Notes: generated from the letters alone by a model not told the origin. A stretch of DNA of 64,000 nt from Snodgrassella sp. CFCC 13594 (GCF_001590725.1 NZ_LQXR01000002.1:1-64000), one strand, 5' to 3'; shown: positions 1 to 9,788, counted from the first letter of the stretch. Made by a program: numbers and translations.

Positions 1-428
1 GAACTCAAAAAACACCTGCTGAACTGAATCATGCAAACCAAACAATAAAAAACAAACAGCAAAAATGCAAAAGCCATTTATTCATTCACATCAGCCACAA
101 AATTAAAAATTACTGCTCTTAGCAAAATGCCATCATGCCAAAAAATTTCATTCCTTAGTATGCGGCATAGATAGATCATTTTTTGTATTACTGAACAACA
201 ATGCAATTATTATCACAAAAGCATTGTTACCTGCCTGAATATTGTATAGATAAATAAAACTTGGTATTTCACGATAACAACATTCAATACAAATAAACGA
301 GTTAATTCTCTTTGCTTCGAAAATACAGGGGCCTTTATCTTTCCCATTTAGCATCATCAAGTAATACATAAGATAGGCGAGCATGAGAAAGCAAAACCAA
401 TTAATGAATGACGCAATGGAATTTTAAA
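1..428. other. AT-rich stretch without a confident gene
   Basis: This stretch is visibly richer in A and T than the genes that follow. The only open frame of note is on the minus strand at 148-384 (78 codons). It would encode a Cys- and Ile-rich peptide with no family motif that I recognise and no clear ribosome binding site. It may be a small hypothetical gene or chance. The left edge of the window cuts whatever lies further upstream. Confidence 0.4.
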
Positions 429-1288
429 CTACATTGGCATATTAACCAATATTTCTTCCCTTTTCTCCGATGCAAGCTGAGCTAATTTAATGGTTTCTTC
501 CGCTAATATTCTGTAAACCACTTGCTCTTCTCGGGTCAATGTTGCCCAATGAATGGCAATTGTCTGAGCATCGCCACGCTGGATAGGTCCCGTCAAAACA
601 GCTTCAGGGGGGTGTTTTTCCAATTGCGCCAGGTTTTGGGTCATCAATTGATTGACCAATTGTCGTGCCAACTGGTTTGGCAATGCTAATGGCGCTAGCA
701 TTTGCTGAGCAAAGTAATTCAATGTCACCAGAAAATTCGCACTTACCGACATAGCCGCATGATAGCGAGCCTTGTGCGCTGCACTCATTTCAAAGGCATG
801 CAAGCCCGCATGGTGTGCCAATGCCTGCAGCACTGGCCGTGCGCTGAACGCCCCTTCAAATGCACATAAATGGCCAGACAACTGTTGCTGCGCCGAATTG
901 GCATCGGCAAAAGCAAAAACGGGATGCAGAGAACCCAAAAGAGATGTGTGGTCAGCCAATGCAGACAAGGCCTGGCTGCTTCTGGCACCACTGAAATGCA
1001 ATACTGTGGTGTTTGATTGAATGGCTACACTATCTGCCAATGCCATCGCCATGATTTCAATAGCATCATCTCGAACGCCGAGAACCACTATATCAGCAGG
1101 GGGTAAATCCGCTAACTGTACACACCACTGAACAGATGGCAATTGGGCGCGCAGCGCGGTGGATGCTGGAGAATGCGCATGCCGATTCCAGCTGCCTGAA
1201 TAACATAAGCGCCACTTTGTTGCCATAACAGCGCTAAAGTTTGTGCCACTTTACCCACACCAACAAGATTAATCGTGCGTTTTTTCAT
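429..1288 (-). CDS. Rossmann-fold DUF2520 protein (frameshifted)
   Basis: The start at 1288 gives MKKRTINLVGVGKVAQTLAL, a nucleotide-binding beta-alpha-beta turn with the glycine pattern GVGKVAQ. The rest of the protein continues in another frame from about 1190 down to 429. It includes a second half-Rossmann segment (PADIVVLGVRDDAI) and the helical C-terminal half with HPVFAFAD and HAAMSVSANFLVTL that marks the DUF2520 family of putative NAD(P)-dependent oxidoreductases. Its substrate is unknown. The break falls inside a DUS: the plus strand reads CCAGCTGCCTGAA, and one extra G would make both a perfect AGGCTGCCTGAA and an open frame of 286 codons. I therefore read it as one gene with a missing base, by error or mutation. 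It lies divergent from minC with little space between them. Confidence 0.75.
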
Positions 1289-1391
1289 TCCTAAATACCC
1301 TCAAGCGTGTCTGGCATCATTGAACCGCAAACGCCAACACGGTACACTCAACAAATTAAATTCTATCTCTTATTTATTGGTGCAGATACTT

Positions 1392-2138
1392 ATGAAAGCT
1401 GCTTTTGAAGTCAAGTCTGCGCGGCTGGATGCTTTATCCATCCAACTGCAAACAGACGACTTAACCGCCATTGCGGCGGCACTAGAAGGTAAAGCCACAC
1501 GTTTTGGCGACCTGCGCAACATGCCGTTTACACTGGATTTGCAAAACCTCAGCAACCCCGCATCTGTAGATTTAGGGCGATTGATTGCGGTGTTTGCACG
1601 ATTTGGCCTGCGCATCATTGCCATTCGCCACCCAGATGCCCATTGGGCGACGTTAGCGAAGCAGTATCGTTTGGCTTTCAGCCAATTGCCAGAAGAAAAA
1701 GCCGACAAAACCATTCAAACTGTAGCAACTGCCATGGCAAGTGCCTCGGCGACTGCACCAACGCCCAATATCGCCCCCCCACAGGCAGTGACGAGCGCGC
1801 TGCCTACCGTGGTGATTGACAGACCCATCCGCACCGGCCAACAAGTTTATGCCGAAAATACCGATTTGATTGTCTTAGGCCTGGTCAGTGAAGGTGCAGA
1901 AATCATCGCCGATGGCAACATCCACGTCTACGGCCCTTTGCGAGGTAGAGCACTAGCGGGCGCTTCAGGCAACAAGCAAGCTAGAATTTTTGTACAATCT
2001 ATGCAAGCAGAATTGGTCTCTGTTGCTGGTATTTATCGGGTTTTCGACCAAAAACTACCGCCCCATTTGGATCACCACGCTGTGCAAGTGTATTTACAAG
2101 ATGACCGGTTGGTGATTGGCACCATTAAAGCAGAATAA
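1392..2138 (+). CDS. minC: Septum-site determining protein MinC
   Basis: MinC inhibits FtsZ polymerisation away from midcell and is carried to the membrane by MinD. The predicted 248-residue protein has the N-terminal FtsZ-inhibiting domain (residues about 1-110), a Pro/Ala/Thr-rich linker, and the C-terminal beta-helix dimerisation domain with GLVSEGAEIIADGNIHVYG and GRALAGASG, which are diagnostic of the family. An open frame extends upstream to 1275, but family similarity begins at MKAAFEVKSARLDAL, so I chose the ATG at 1392. minD follows after a 52-base gap, then minE and oxyR, the order known from Neisseria. The ribosome binding site is weak. Confidence 0.93.
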   Translation: MKAAFEVKSARLDALSIQLQTDDLTAIAAALEGKATRFGDLRNMPFTLDLQNLSNPASVDLGRLIAVFARFGLRIIAIRHPDAHWATLAKQYRLAFSQLPEEKADKTIQTVATAMASASATAPTPNIAPPQAVTSALPTVVIDRPIRTGQQVYAENTDLIVLGLVSEGAEIIADGNIHVYGPLRGRALAGASGNKQARIFVQSMQAELVSVAGIYRVFDQKLPPHLDHHAVQVYLQDDRLVIGTIKAE

Positions 2139-2190
2139 TTTTTCTACCATTTTTACTCTTCGTATTCCGACTTTCAATAAAGGAAAAACT

Positions 2191-3006
2191 GTGGCAAAAA
2201 TCATTGTAGTCACTTCAGGCAAGGGCGGTGTGGGTAAAACCACCACCAGCGCCAGTATTGCAACCGGCTTAGCACTGCAAGGCCACAAAACCGCAGTCAT
2301 CGATTTCGATGTTGGCTTGCGTAACTTAGACTTGATTATGGGCTGTGAACGCCGTGTGGTTTATGATTTAATCAATGTTATCCAAGATGAAGCCACCCTC
2401 AATCAAGCCTTGATTAAGGATAAACATTGCGACAATTTGTTTGTATTGCCTGCATCACAGACGCGAGATAAAGACGCATTAACACGCGAAGGCGTGGAAA
2501 AAGTGTTGAGCACGCTCACCAATGAAATGGGCTTTGAGTATGTGATTTGCGATTCCCCCGCAGGCATTGAACAAGGGGCATTGATGGCTCTGTATTTCGC
2601 TGATGAAGCCATCATCACCACCAATCCAGAAGTATCCAGCGTACGCGATTCAGATCGCATTCTGGGTATTTTATCAAGCAAATCACGCCGCGCAGAAAAT
2701 GGGGAAGACCCTGTAAAAGAGCATCTACTGATTACCCGTTACTCACCGGAGCGAGTTGAGAAAGGCGAGATGCTTTCAGTTTCCGATATTTGTGACATTT
2801 TACGTATCCCGTTGATTGGGGTGATTCCCGAATCACAAAATGTATTGCAAGCTTCCAACTCTGGTTCTCCAGTGATTCACATGAATGATGCCGTAGCCGC
2901 TGAAGCCTATCGTGATGTTGTGGCCCGCCTTTTGGGCGAAGATCGCCCCATCCGCTTTTTGGAAGCAGAGAAAAAAGGCTTCCTGAAACGTTTGTTTGGA
3001 GGTTAA
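2191..3006 (+). CDS. minD: Septum-site determining ATPase MinD
   Basis: MinD is a membrane-associated ATPase of the ParA/MinD group. It recruits MinC and oscillates or segregates under the action of MinE. The 271-residue product begins AKIIVVTSGKGGVGKTT, which holds the deviant Walker A box with its signature lysine, followed by DFDVGLRNLDLIMGCERR (Walker A' region) and CDSPAGIEQGA (Walker B region). The C terminus ends KKGFLKRLFGG, an amphipathic helix that targets the membrane. The start is the GTG at 2191, preceded by AAAGGAAAA at a good distance; an upstream in-frame ATG at 2116 overlaps minC and adds residues foreign to the family. Length matches other MinD proteins. Confidence 0.96.
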   Translation: MAKIIVVTSGKGGVGKTTTSASIATGLALQGHKTAVIDFDVGLRNLDLIMGCERRVVYDLINVIQDEATLNQALIKDKHCDNLFVLPASQTRDKDALTREGVEKVLSTLTNEMGFEYVICDSPAGIEQGALMALYFADEAIITTNPEVSSVRDSDRILGILSSKSRRAENGEDPVKEHLLITRYSPERVEKGEMLSVSDICDILRIPLIGVIPESQNVLQASNSGSPVIHMNDAVAAEAYRDVVARLLGEDRPIRFLEAEKKGFLKRLFGG

Positions 3007-3009
3007 GCC

Positions 3010-3276
3010 ATGTCTTTGATTGATTTAATTTTCGGCAAAAAGCAAACTTCCGCCAAAACTGCACGTGATCGTTTGCAGATTATCATTGCCCAAGAGCGAG
3101 CGTCTCATGCTCCCGACTACTTGCCAACCTTGCAAAAAGAATTACTGCAAGTATTGTCTAAATATGTACATGTATCTCTGGATGACATCCGCATTTCTCA
3201 GGAAAAGCAAAACGGAGTGGATGTATTGGCTTTAAACATCACCTTACCAGAAGACCAGAAAAAGGCAGGCGCATGA
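3010..3276 (+). CDS. minE: Cell division topological specificity factor MinE
   Basis: MinE stimulates the MinD ATPase and confines MinCD away from midcell. The 88-residue product has the N-terminal membrane and MinD contact region ([19 protein letters not shown]), the anti-MinCD helix with [17 protein letters not shown], and the C-terminal topological specificity domain ([36 protein letters not shown]). It starts three bases after minD stops. Its TGA overlaps the oxyR ATG as ATGA at 3273-3276, so the four genes are probably translated from one message. Confidence 0.95.
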   Translation: MSLIDLIFGKKQTSAKTARDRLQIIIAQERASHAPDYLPTLQKELLQVLSKYVHVSLDDIRISQEKQNGVDVLALNITLPEDQKKAGA

Positions 3277-4202
3277 CCTTAACGGAATTGCGCTATATCG
3301 TGGCGGTGGCTCAAGAAAAACATTTCGGCCGAGCCGCCCAACGCTGCTATGTTAGCCAACCCACGCTCTCCATTGCCATTAAAAAATTGGAAGAAGAGCT
3401 GGGCGTTTCCTTATTTGACCGCAGCAGCAATGAAGTCATGACAACGGAAGCAGGCGAACGCATCATTGAGCAAGCTCGCCGTGTGCTCGAAGAAGCTGAC
3501 CTCATCAAGCATCTAGCCAATGAGGAGCAAAGTGAACTGGAAGGTGTATTCAAGTTGGGTTTGATTTTCACAGTGGCTCCTTACCTTCTGCCGAAGTTAA
3601 TTTTATCGCTGCGGAGTATCGCACCCAATATGCCGCTGCAACTGGATGAGAACTATACCGATACACTCACTGAGTCGCTCAAGCGAGGGGAACTGGATGC
3701 GGCCGTAGTAGCAGAACCTTTCCAAGAACCCGGATTGGTCACCACACCTTTGTATGACGAACCTTTTTTTGTCATTGTGCCCAAAGGCCATGCTTTTGAA
3801 GATCTTGATGAAGTCAGCCCACACGAACTGTCGCAAGAGCGGGTATTGTTGCTCACAGAAGGCAATTGCATGCGCGACAACGTCCTTGCCAGCTGCAGTG
3901 AGTTGGCATCCAAGCAAAAAATTCAAGGCCTGGCCAATACCATCCAAGGCAGCTCCATCAACACCATCCGGCACATGGTTGCTAGTGGCCTGGGCATCAG
4001 TGTTTTACCAGCTACCGCGCTCACAGAAAACGACCATATGCTGTTTAGCATTGTGCCATTCACCCCGCCCACACCAGAACGACGCATTGTATTGGCATCA
4101 CGCCGCAATTTCGTCCGTCCCAAAGCATTGTCCGCCATCCGCAGCGCGATTGTGTCATCCAAACTTGCCGGTGTGCGGTTTGTGAATGAGCCCAGCCACT
4201 GA
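3273..4202 (+). CDS. oxyR: Hydrogen peroxide-sensing LysR-type regulator OxyR
   Basis: This is a 309-residue LysR-type regulator that senses peroxide through a disulfide. The N-terminal winged helix is [20 protein letters not shown] with [20 protein letters not shown]. The effector domain contains [19 protein letters not shown]: two cysteines nine residues apart, the spacing of the redox pair Cys199 and Cys208 in E. coli OxyR, with the RD between them conserved. The start codon overlaps minE (ATGA), placing oxyR at the end of the min operon as in Neisseria. A hairpin with a T-run follows the stop. Expected targets are catalase and other peroxide defence genes, none of which are in this window. 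Confidence 0.93.
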   Translation: MTLTELRYIVAVAQEKHFGRAAQRCYVSQPTLSIAIKKLEEELGVSLFDRSSNEVMTTEAGERIIEQARRVLEEADLIKHLANEEQSELEGVFKLGLIFTVAPYLLPKLILSLRSIAPNMPLQLDENYTDTLTESLKRGELDAAVVAEPFQEPGLVTTPLYDEPFFVIVPKGHAFEDLDEVSPHELSQERVLLLTEGNCMRDNVLASCSELASKQKIQGLANTIQGSSINTIRHMVASGLGISVLPATALTENDHMLFSIVPFTPPTPERRIVLASRRNFVRPKALSAIRSAIVSSKLAGVRFVNEPSH

Positions 4203-4205
4203 TGC

Positions 4206-4238
4206 AAAAAAGGACATCCGATTCTGGGTGTCCTTTTT
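4206..4238 (+). terminator. Intrinsic terminator after oxyR
   Basis: AAAAAGGACA and TGTCCTTTTT form an inverted repeat around a short loop, starting four bases after the oxyR stop and ending in a T-run. It probably ends the min-oxyR message. Confidence 0.75.
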
Positions 4239-4435
4239 CCATTAAAATAGATGTCCAGCATGGTCTATGCGAATCAACTACGGCCTTTCAGGCAACCTCA
4301 ACAAAGCTGTACAAAATATTTTAGTCTACGTCGCAATTGCGTAAGCGTATTAAAAATTTCATCCATGAAGCTTCAACATAGCGCCAAGCCATGACTTTCA
4401 TGAATGTAATCGCAACGCGCAATCATGGCGAGTCA

Positions 4436-5089
4436 CTATTGTCGTTGCAACTCTTGTTTTAACGCGCGGATATTATTTTGCCGATCCGCCACACTTTGGC
4501 GCAACTTCCAGGCTTTTTGAGTGTTCCCTTGGTTTTGTGCGATTTTCAATTGTGTTTGTGTCGCCGCCAATGCTCTTTGTTCTTTGCTGATGTCGCGTTG
4601 AATCAACTGTTTGGGCGTGAGCGGCTTGGGCGGAGCCACCACCCTCGCAGGCCTCACCACTGGCACCGAAGTTTGGCGTAAGGTGGTTTTGGTGACGGGT
4701 AGTGGACTGGCTTGTCGTAGATGAGCATCAGGTATTTTCACAGGCTTAGACAAAACTGTCAGATCGCCGGCTCGACCAAACTCAGCCTCATACCACAACC
4801 GCTGCAATGCTTCATTGCCTTCTGCCGCCAGCTGTCCCACCGTCACCACAGGCGGGTGTTTGGCTTTTTGGCACAGAACATCCAAAGGCTGTGTGGTATA
4901 AGCGGCACGCGCTTCACCAATAGGACAGGCATACCATTCCAAAGCTTTTGTTTGCATGTCCCCAGTTGACGACGCCGCGGCCTCTTCTTTCATCATGGGC
5001 AGTTGCTCTTCAGCACTGGCCCATATGGGCGCGCAAACCAAGCCCACGACACAAACCCATTGCCCACCCCAACGATTGCCCATTTTCAT
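4436..5089 (-). CDS. Secreted hypothetical protein with C-terminal coiled coil
   Basis: I do not recognise a named family. The 217-residue product starts with a typical signal peptide (basic MKMGNRW, a hydrophobic core and APIWASA before EE), so it should be exported to the periplasm. A central region holds two cysteines (WYACPIGEARA and LDVLCQKAKH) that could form a disulfide, then a Pro- and Val-rich segment. The last 55 residues (QRDISKEQRALAATQTQLKI onward) are charged and Gln-rich with heptad-like spacing, consistent with a coiled coil. The middle (GNEALQRLWYEAEFGRA) is helical. It is transcribed in the same direction as the Mn exporter upstream, about 190 bases away. Function unknown. 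Confidence 0.65.
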   Translation of the reverse strand: MKMGNRWGGQWVCVVGLVCAPIWASAEEQLPMMKEEAAASSTGDMQTKALEWYACPIGEARAAYTTQPLDVLCQKAKHPPVVTVGQLAAEGNEALQRLWYEAEFGRAGDLTVLSKPVKIPDAHLRQASPLPVTKTTLRQTSVPVVRPARVVAPPKPLTPKQLIQRDISKEQRALAATQTQLKIAQNQGNTQKAWKLRQSVADRQNNIRALKQELQRQ

Positions 5090-5276
5090 TATCAGTATTC
5101 ACAAAAATTAAAACAGCCCAAGCTCGACTCGGGCCGGTCTCATGCCCAAACACGGCACATTCCTTATTTTAACCAACTCCCTTGTATCCAGTAGGGGAAA
5201 TAAACAGGCGTGATTATGCCTCTTCTGCCCATAAATGGACGCAAAGCAAGGGGAAAATTTTGCAAAATACCATGAA

Positions 5277-5843
5277 TCAGCCCCACACATGCAGCAAGGT
5301 GAATAGCCCCAACAAGCAAAACAGCACGCAAGCACCAATCCGAATGGCCTTAAAGGGCAACCGCTGCATCAACCATGCTCCGAGGAAAATCACGGGCACA
5401 TTCGCAATCAATAAGCCTACCGTACTGCCTGTAACCACAGAAAAAACATCATGATAGCGCGCTGCCAATAGAATAGTGGCGATTTGTGTTTTGTCGCCGA
5501 TTTCGGCTAAGAAAAACAACACCAACGTGGCCGTAAAAGCACCATATTGTAGATAACGGCTGCTGACTTCGTCATCCTTATCTGGCTTAAGCAGCCACAG
5601 ACCAACCACAATAAAGCTGGCGCCCACCACCCAACTCATCACCGATGGTGTCAACCAGCGCGCCAACTCCACGCCTAACCAAGCAGACACCACATGATTG
5701 AGCAAGGTGGCAACCACCATACCGGCAATAATGGCATATTTTTTGGCAAATCGAGCTGCCAAGAACAAAGTTAACAATTGGGTTTTGTCACCAATTTCGG
5801 CCAAGGCCACGGGCAACACGGAAGAAACAAACGCTTGCATCAT
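5277..5843 (-). CDS. mntX: UPF0016/GDT1 family manganese exporter
   Basis: This is a membrane protein of the TMEM165/GDT1 family. Bacterial members such as neisserial MntX and MneA export Mn2+. The roughly 188-residue sequence is an internal repeat of two three-helix units, each opening with the family motif E-x-G-D-(K/R)-(T/S): LPVALAEIGDKTQLLTLFLA near the N terminus and FFLAEIGDKTQIATILLAAR in the second half. A TTG at 5849 keeps the frame open upstream, but the ATG at 5843 has AAGG about ten bases ahead and starts the first helix properly. A yybP-ykoY-type Mn riboswitch precedes it, which strongly supports the substrate. The symbol follows the neisserial homologue. Confidence 0.88.
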   Translation of the reverse strand: MMQAFVSSVLPVALAEIGDKTQLLTLFLAARFAKKYAIIAGMVVATLLNHVVSAWLGVELARWLTPSVMSWVVGASFIVVGLWLLKPDKDDEVSSRYLQYGAFTATLVLFFLAEIGDKTQIATILLAARYHDVFSVVTGSTVGLLIANVPVIFLGAWLMQRLPFKAIRIGACVLFCLLGLFTLLHVWG

Positions 5844-5857
5844 ACTCAAGATACCTT

Positions 5858-5894
5858 AGGCGGGCGACACAAAAGACACAGAAAACGCCCGCCT
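5858..5894 (-). promoter_or_regulatory. GC-rich hairpin next to the mntX start (putative expression platform)
   Basis: AGGCGGGCG and CGCCCGCCT form a perfect nine-base-pair stem around a 19-base loop. It sits directly against the AAGG that should serve as ribosome binding site for mntX. There is no T-run behind it, so control of translation fits better than termination. It lies between the Mn aptamer and the gene, where an expression platform is expected; the switching mechanism is inferred. Confidence 0.5.
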
Positions 5895-5910
5895 GAGGGG
5901 TTTTACCATG

Positions 5911-6027
5911 TCTTAAGTCTCGTTAATCCAGCCTAGGCTCGGACGCTGTGGCCATGTGCTGCTGCACAAATATGTTGACCACCGCTTCAGGCTCCCTGAA
6001 AAAGCCTGAAAAACTACTCCCTTAAGA
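5911..6027 (-). ncRNA. yybP-ykoY manganese riboswitch aptamer
   Basis: Read on the minus strand, the element begins TCTTAAG, which pairs with CTTAAGA at its end as P1. It contains the conserved pieces of the Mn2+-sensing yybP-ykoY aptamer: GGGAGTAG at 6014-6021, GTCAACATA at 5971-5979, and AACGAGAC at 5917-5924, which lead into the closing stem. Between the first two lies a helix TTCAGGCT/AGCCTGAA at 5986-6010 that reuses DUS-like sequence. It lies 68 to 184 bases upstream of a UPF0016 Mn exporter, a class of gene this riboswitch is known to control, switching expression on when Mn is high. Confidence 0.88.
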
Positions 6028-6094
6028 GTGATGGCATCATAACTGAATCACCACCACACCACAACCCTATCCCCGTCAGTCATCAAACGCGGGC

Positions 6095-7030
6095 CTATAG
6101 CGCAGGCAAGCCCAATGGGCTTAATCCGGGTAGATCAGCAAACCCACGCTCCCGCACAATCTGGCAGAAATTATCTAAATAACTTTTATTGCCATCATCA
6201 ACACGCATGGCCGCATACAATTCACTTTGCAGTGGTGGCTCTCCAATTTGGCGCGCCACCACATAACCTTTTTCCAAATAAGGCATCACCGTCCAATACG
6301 GCAGCGCCGCAATGCCTCGACGGCTCGCCACCAATTGAATAATGGCAATGGTTAACTCACTGTGGCGCCGCGGTGGATTGATGCCAACAGGAACCAAAAC
6401 TTTACGCAACAAATCCAGCATGTCATCGGGTACGGGATAAGTAATCAGCGTTTCTTCGATAAAATCGGCTGCTTGCCACACGGGTTTGTCGGCTAAAGGA
6501 TGGTCTTTGGCACAAATGCCCACCATTTCATAAGCAAACAACGGTTGATAGACAATACCAACCTGAGCCACTGCTTCCGAGACAATGGCCAAATCTGCAC
6601 GGTGCGTCAGCAATAGGCCCACCGGGTCGGCCTGAAAGCCCGAAACAATGTCCAACTCCACATGCGGCCACAGCGGCCGAAACGCATCCATCGCCGGCAT
6701 TAGCCAGTCAAAGCAAGTATGGCATTCCACAGCCACTCGCAACTCCCCAGCCTCTCCTTCGATAATTTGCGCCATGTCACGCTCCGCAGATGCCACCAAA
6801 GGCAATAAATCTCGGCCCAACTGTAACAAACGCTCCCCAGCCGGTGTAAACCTGATCGGATTAGACTTGCGCTCAAACAAAGGCGTGTCAAAATATTGCT
6901 CAAGCGCCCGAATTTGATGGGATAAGGCCGATTGCGTAAGGAATACTCGTTTGGCCGCCAACGACACACTGCCCGTCTCTTCCAGCGCCAACAAGGTGCG
7001 CAAATGACGCAATTCAACAATCGAATCCAT
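6095..7030 (-). CDS. metR: LysR-type regulator MetR
   Basis: MetR activates methionine synthesis genes, chiefly metE, with homocysteine as co-regulator. The 311-residue product starts MDSIVELRHLRTLLALEETG and has the LysR winged helix (SVSLAAKRVFLTQSALSHQI, FDTPLFERKS) followed by a substrate-binding domain with VECHTCFDWLMPAMDAFRPLWP, a segment typical of MetR. A strong AAGGATAAGGG lies just before the ATG. It is divergent from metE across a 470-base gap, the classic metR-metE arrangement, which supports the assignment over a generic LysR protein. Confidence 0.9.
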   Translation of the reverse strand: MDSIVELRHLRTLLALEETGSVSLAAKRVFLTQSALSHQIRALEQYFDTPLFERKSNPIRFTPAGERLLQLGRDLLPLVASAERDMAQIIEGEAGELRVAVECHTCFDWLMPAMDAFRPLWPHVELDIVSGFQADPVGLLLTHRADLAIVSEAVAQVGIVYQPLFAYEMVGICAKDHPLADKPVWQAADFIEETLITYPVPDDMLDLLRKVLVPVGINPPRRHSELTIAIIQLVASRRGIAALPYWTVMPYLEKGYVVARQIGEPPLQSELYAAMRVDDGNKSYLDNFCQIVRERGFADLPGLSPLGLPAL

Positions 7031-7185
7031 CCCTTATCCTTTTAAATTCCAATTTTTTTCAGGCAGCTCATCTTGAGCTTGGATTATCGCTTCATGACCG
7101 CCCACTCTATCGACATCTGTGATGCCTCATCATGACGAATGCACTGGCATCATGAAGTAATACGTCCACAAACACCACCTAGAGT

Positions 7186-7219
7186 GGTTGATGACTAATG
7201 GTTAGTAACAACATCAACC
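7186..7219. repeat. Hairpin-forming inverted repeat in the metR-metE gap
   Basis: GGTTGATG at 7186-7193 pairs with CATCAACC at 7212-7219. Inside it, ACTAA pairs with TTAGT around a TGG loop, leaving a five-base bulge (AACAA). It lies in the middle of the long divergent region and is not a T-tailed terminator. It could be an operator or part of a leader RNA. I found no clean match to the E. coli MetR box TGAA-N5-TTCA in the gap, so its role is open. Confidence 0.5.
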
Positions 7220-7500
7220 CATCCCATAGAACAAATAATGCTAAGCTAAGTACAAAATTTTCATACACTACCCAAAATTTCAATTTGACAAATCTGAAGG
7301 ACCAATCGCCGTATTTAAGTTCCGCTATTCAAGTCCCTGCGAGATTTAGCCAGTAGCTTTAGGCTGCCTGACAAACATCCTCATCAATCAGTATATATTA
7401 AAATTATTCATGCACCCCTGCAAAATTTATCGCTTGATTGGTCACATTATCTATCGCACACTGCCAGTATCTGATTCTTCATCCATTTTAAGGATTAAAC

Positions 7501-9774
7501 ATGAATACTTTCCACCTATCTGGCTATCCCCGTGTGGGCGCCAAACGCGAACTGAAATTTGCTGTTGAAGCCTTTTGGAAAGGCAACAAAACAGAACAAG
7601 AACTGCGCGAAGTAGCAGCAGATATCCGCAAAAAAAACTGGGCCACGCAAATCGCGGCTGGCGCGGATTTATTGCCAGTAGGCGATTTCTCTTTTTATGA
7701 CCATGTTTTGGATACCTTGTGCGCGTTGGGTGCCATTCCGGCTCGCTTTGGTTTTGATGCTGCTCATTTGACCTTGCCCCAATATTTCGAGTTAGCCCGT
7801 GGCAATGCCACTCAAGTGGCCATGGAAATGACCAAATGGTTTGATACCAACTACCATTACATCGTACCTGAATGGCATCAAAACACCACATTTAAAGCAA
7901 ATAGTCAAAACCTGATTGCCCAAATTAAGGAAGCTCAGGCACTGGGCCACGACATCAAGCCCACATTATTGGGGCCAATTACGTTACTGTGGTTAGGTAA
8001 AGAAAAAGATGTCGGCCACAACCGCTTGGAATTACTGTCTAAATTACTGCCTGAGTACCAAAAATTATTGCGCGAATTGGCTAATGCAGGCGTCGATTGG
8101 ATTCAGATTGATGAACCAATTTTGGCTGTAGACGCAGAAAAGGAATGGCTGGACGCATTTGCGCCGACGTATAAAGAATTGGCCATCACGGGCACACGCA
8201 TCATTTTGGGTACTTATTTTGCCAGCGTAGCCGAGCACGTTAGCTTACTAAAAAACTTGCCTGTGCACGGCATCCACATCGACTGTGTTCGCGCTCCAGA
8301 ACAATTGGCTGTATTTACTGATACTTGGCCAGAAAACAAAGTCTTGTCTGTGGGCTTGATTGATGGACGCAACGTATGGCGCGCCAATCTGAGCGAAGTT
8401 ATCGACACCTTGGCCCCCATTAGCGAAAAACTCGGCAATAATTTGTGGATTGCACCAAGCTGCTCTTTATTGCATAGCCCCCAAGACCTGGGTGTGGAAG
8501 AAAAACTGAATTCAGAAATCAAAACTTGGTTGGCTTTTGCTGCCCAAAAATTGGTCGAACTGGGTGTCATCAAACAAGCGTTGGCACATGGCAAAGACGC
8601 GGTCAAAGACGCTTTGACTGCTTCCGATGCAGCTGCGGCTGATCGCAAAACCAGTAAATTAATCCACAATGATGCCGTCGCACAGCGCCTTGCCGCATTG
8701 CGTCCCAATGCAGACCAACGCAAGAGCCCGTTTGCGCAACGCATTGAGGCACAATTGGCTTGGATGAATCTGCCTTTGCTGCCCACCACCACCATTGGCT
8801 CTTTCCCGCAAACGCAGGAAATTCGTCAAGCCCGCGCCGCCTTTAAGAAAGGCGAATTGAGCGCAGCGGATTATGAAACGGCAATGAAAAAAGAGATTGC
8901 CCATTGTGTAGATATCCAAGAAAAATTGGAAATCGACGTACCCGTGCACGGTGAAGCTGAACGCAATGACATGGTGGAATATTTTGGCGAACAATTGGAC
9001 GGCTACTGCTTTACCCAATTCGGCTGGGTGCAAAGCTATGGTTCCCGTTGCGTGAAACCCCCAATTATTTTTGGTGACGTGACTCGGCCCAACGCCATGA
9101 CGGTTGCTTGGTCTTCTTATGCACAGACATTGACCAAACGCCCCATGAAAGGCATGTTAACCGGCCCTGTGACCATGATGAAATGGAGTTTTGTGCGCAA
9201 TGACGTACCGTTGAGCTTGGTGTGCAAACAAATCGCACTGGCTTTAAATGATGAAGTGCTGGACTTGGAAAAAGCCGGCATTCGGGTAATTCAGATTGAT
9301 GAACCTGCCATTCGTGAAGCCATGCCACTCAAGCGTGCACAATGGGATGAATACCTGAAATGGGCTTGTGAATCGTTCCGACTCACCTCCAGCGACGCTG
9401 AAGACACCACGCAAATCCACACGCATATGTGCTACTCTGAATTCAATGACATTTTGCCAGCGATAGCCTCTATGGATGCTGACGTGATTACCATCGAAAC
9501 CTCACGCTCTGACATGGAGTTGCTGGATGCATTTGTGAAATTCCAGTATCCGAATGACATTGGCCCAGGTGTGTATGACATTCACAGCCCACGCGTCCCC
9601 ACGGAAGCTGAAGTAGAACATTTATTGCGCAAAGCGTTGGACGTCATCCCAGCTCGCCGCCTGTGGGTTAACCCAGATTGCGGTTTAAAAACACGTGCTT
9701 GGCCGGAAACCATCGCCGCGTTGGAAGTAATGATGACCGTCACCAAAAAGCTGCGCCAAGAATTGGATGCTTAA
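7501..9774 (+). CDS. metE: Cobalamin-independent methionine synthase MetE
   Basis: MetE transfers the methyl group of 5-methyltetrahydropteroyl-triglutamate to homocysteine, the last step of methionine synthesis, without B12. The 757-residue product has the full two-barrel architecture: an N-terminal half from [20 protein letters not shown] and a C-terminal catalytic half. Zinc ligands are visible as HTHMCYSEF (His and Cys), with a glutamate shortly after in the TIETSRS segment, and [10 protein letters not shown] (Cys). [12 protein letters not shown] opens the catalytic barrel, and [13 protein letters not shown] is a family signature. The ATG at 7501 follows AAGGATTAAAC. A hairpin terminator lies just after the stop, with a perfect DUS between. 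Confidence 0.97.
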   Translation: MNTFHLSGYPRVGAKRELKFAVEAFWKGNKTEQELREVAADIRKKNWATQIAAGADLLPVGDFSFYDHVLDTLCALGAIPARFGFDAAHLTLPQYFELARGNATQVAMEMTKWFDTNYHYIVPEWHQNTTFKANSQNLIAQIKEAQALGHDIKPTLLGPITLLWLGKEKDVGHNRLELLSKLLPEYQKLLRELANAGVDWIQIDEPILAVDAEKEWLDAFAPTYKELAITGTRIILGTYFASVAEHVSLLKNLPVHGIHIDCVRAPEQLAVFTDTWPENKVLSVGLIDGRNVWRANLSEVIDTLAPISEKLGNNLWIAPSCSLLHSPQDLGVEEKLNSEIKTWLAFAAQKLVELGVIKQALAHGKDAVKDALTASDAAAADRKTSKLIHNDAVAQRLAALRPNADQRKSPFAQRIEAQLAWMNLPLLPTTTIGSFPQTQEIRQARAAFKKGELSAADYETAMKKEIAHCVDIQEKLEIDVPVHGEAERNDMVEYFGEQLDGYCFTQFGWVQSYGSRCVKPPIIFGDVTRPNAMTVAWSSYAQTLTKRPMKGMLTGPVTMMKWSFVRNDVPLSLVCKQIALALNDEVLDLEKAGIRVIQIDEPAIREAMPLKRAQWDEYLKWACESFRLTSSDAEDTTQIHTHMCYSEFNDILPAIASMDADVITIETSRSDMELLDAFVKFQYPNDIGPGVYDIHSPRVPTEAEVEHLLRKALDVIPARRLWVNPDCGLKTRAWPETIAALEVMMTVTKKLRQELDA

Positions 9775-9776
9775 AT

Positions 9777-9788
9777 TTCAGGCAGCCT
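9777..9788 (-). repeat. Perfect DUS
   Basis: TTCAGGCAGCCT, directly after the metE stop codon. Confidence 0.9.

Noticed and set aside
2116..2190. Upstream ATG for minD
   Set aside because: It overlaps the end of minC and adds residues not found in MinD; the GTG at 2191 has a good ribosome binding site.
8214..8795. 193-codon open frame antisense to metE
   Set aside because: It is a shadow of the metE frame, with no ribosome binding site or family pattern.
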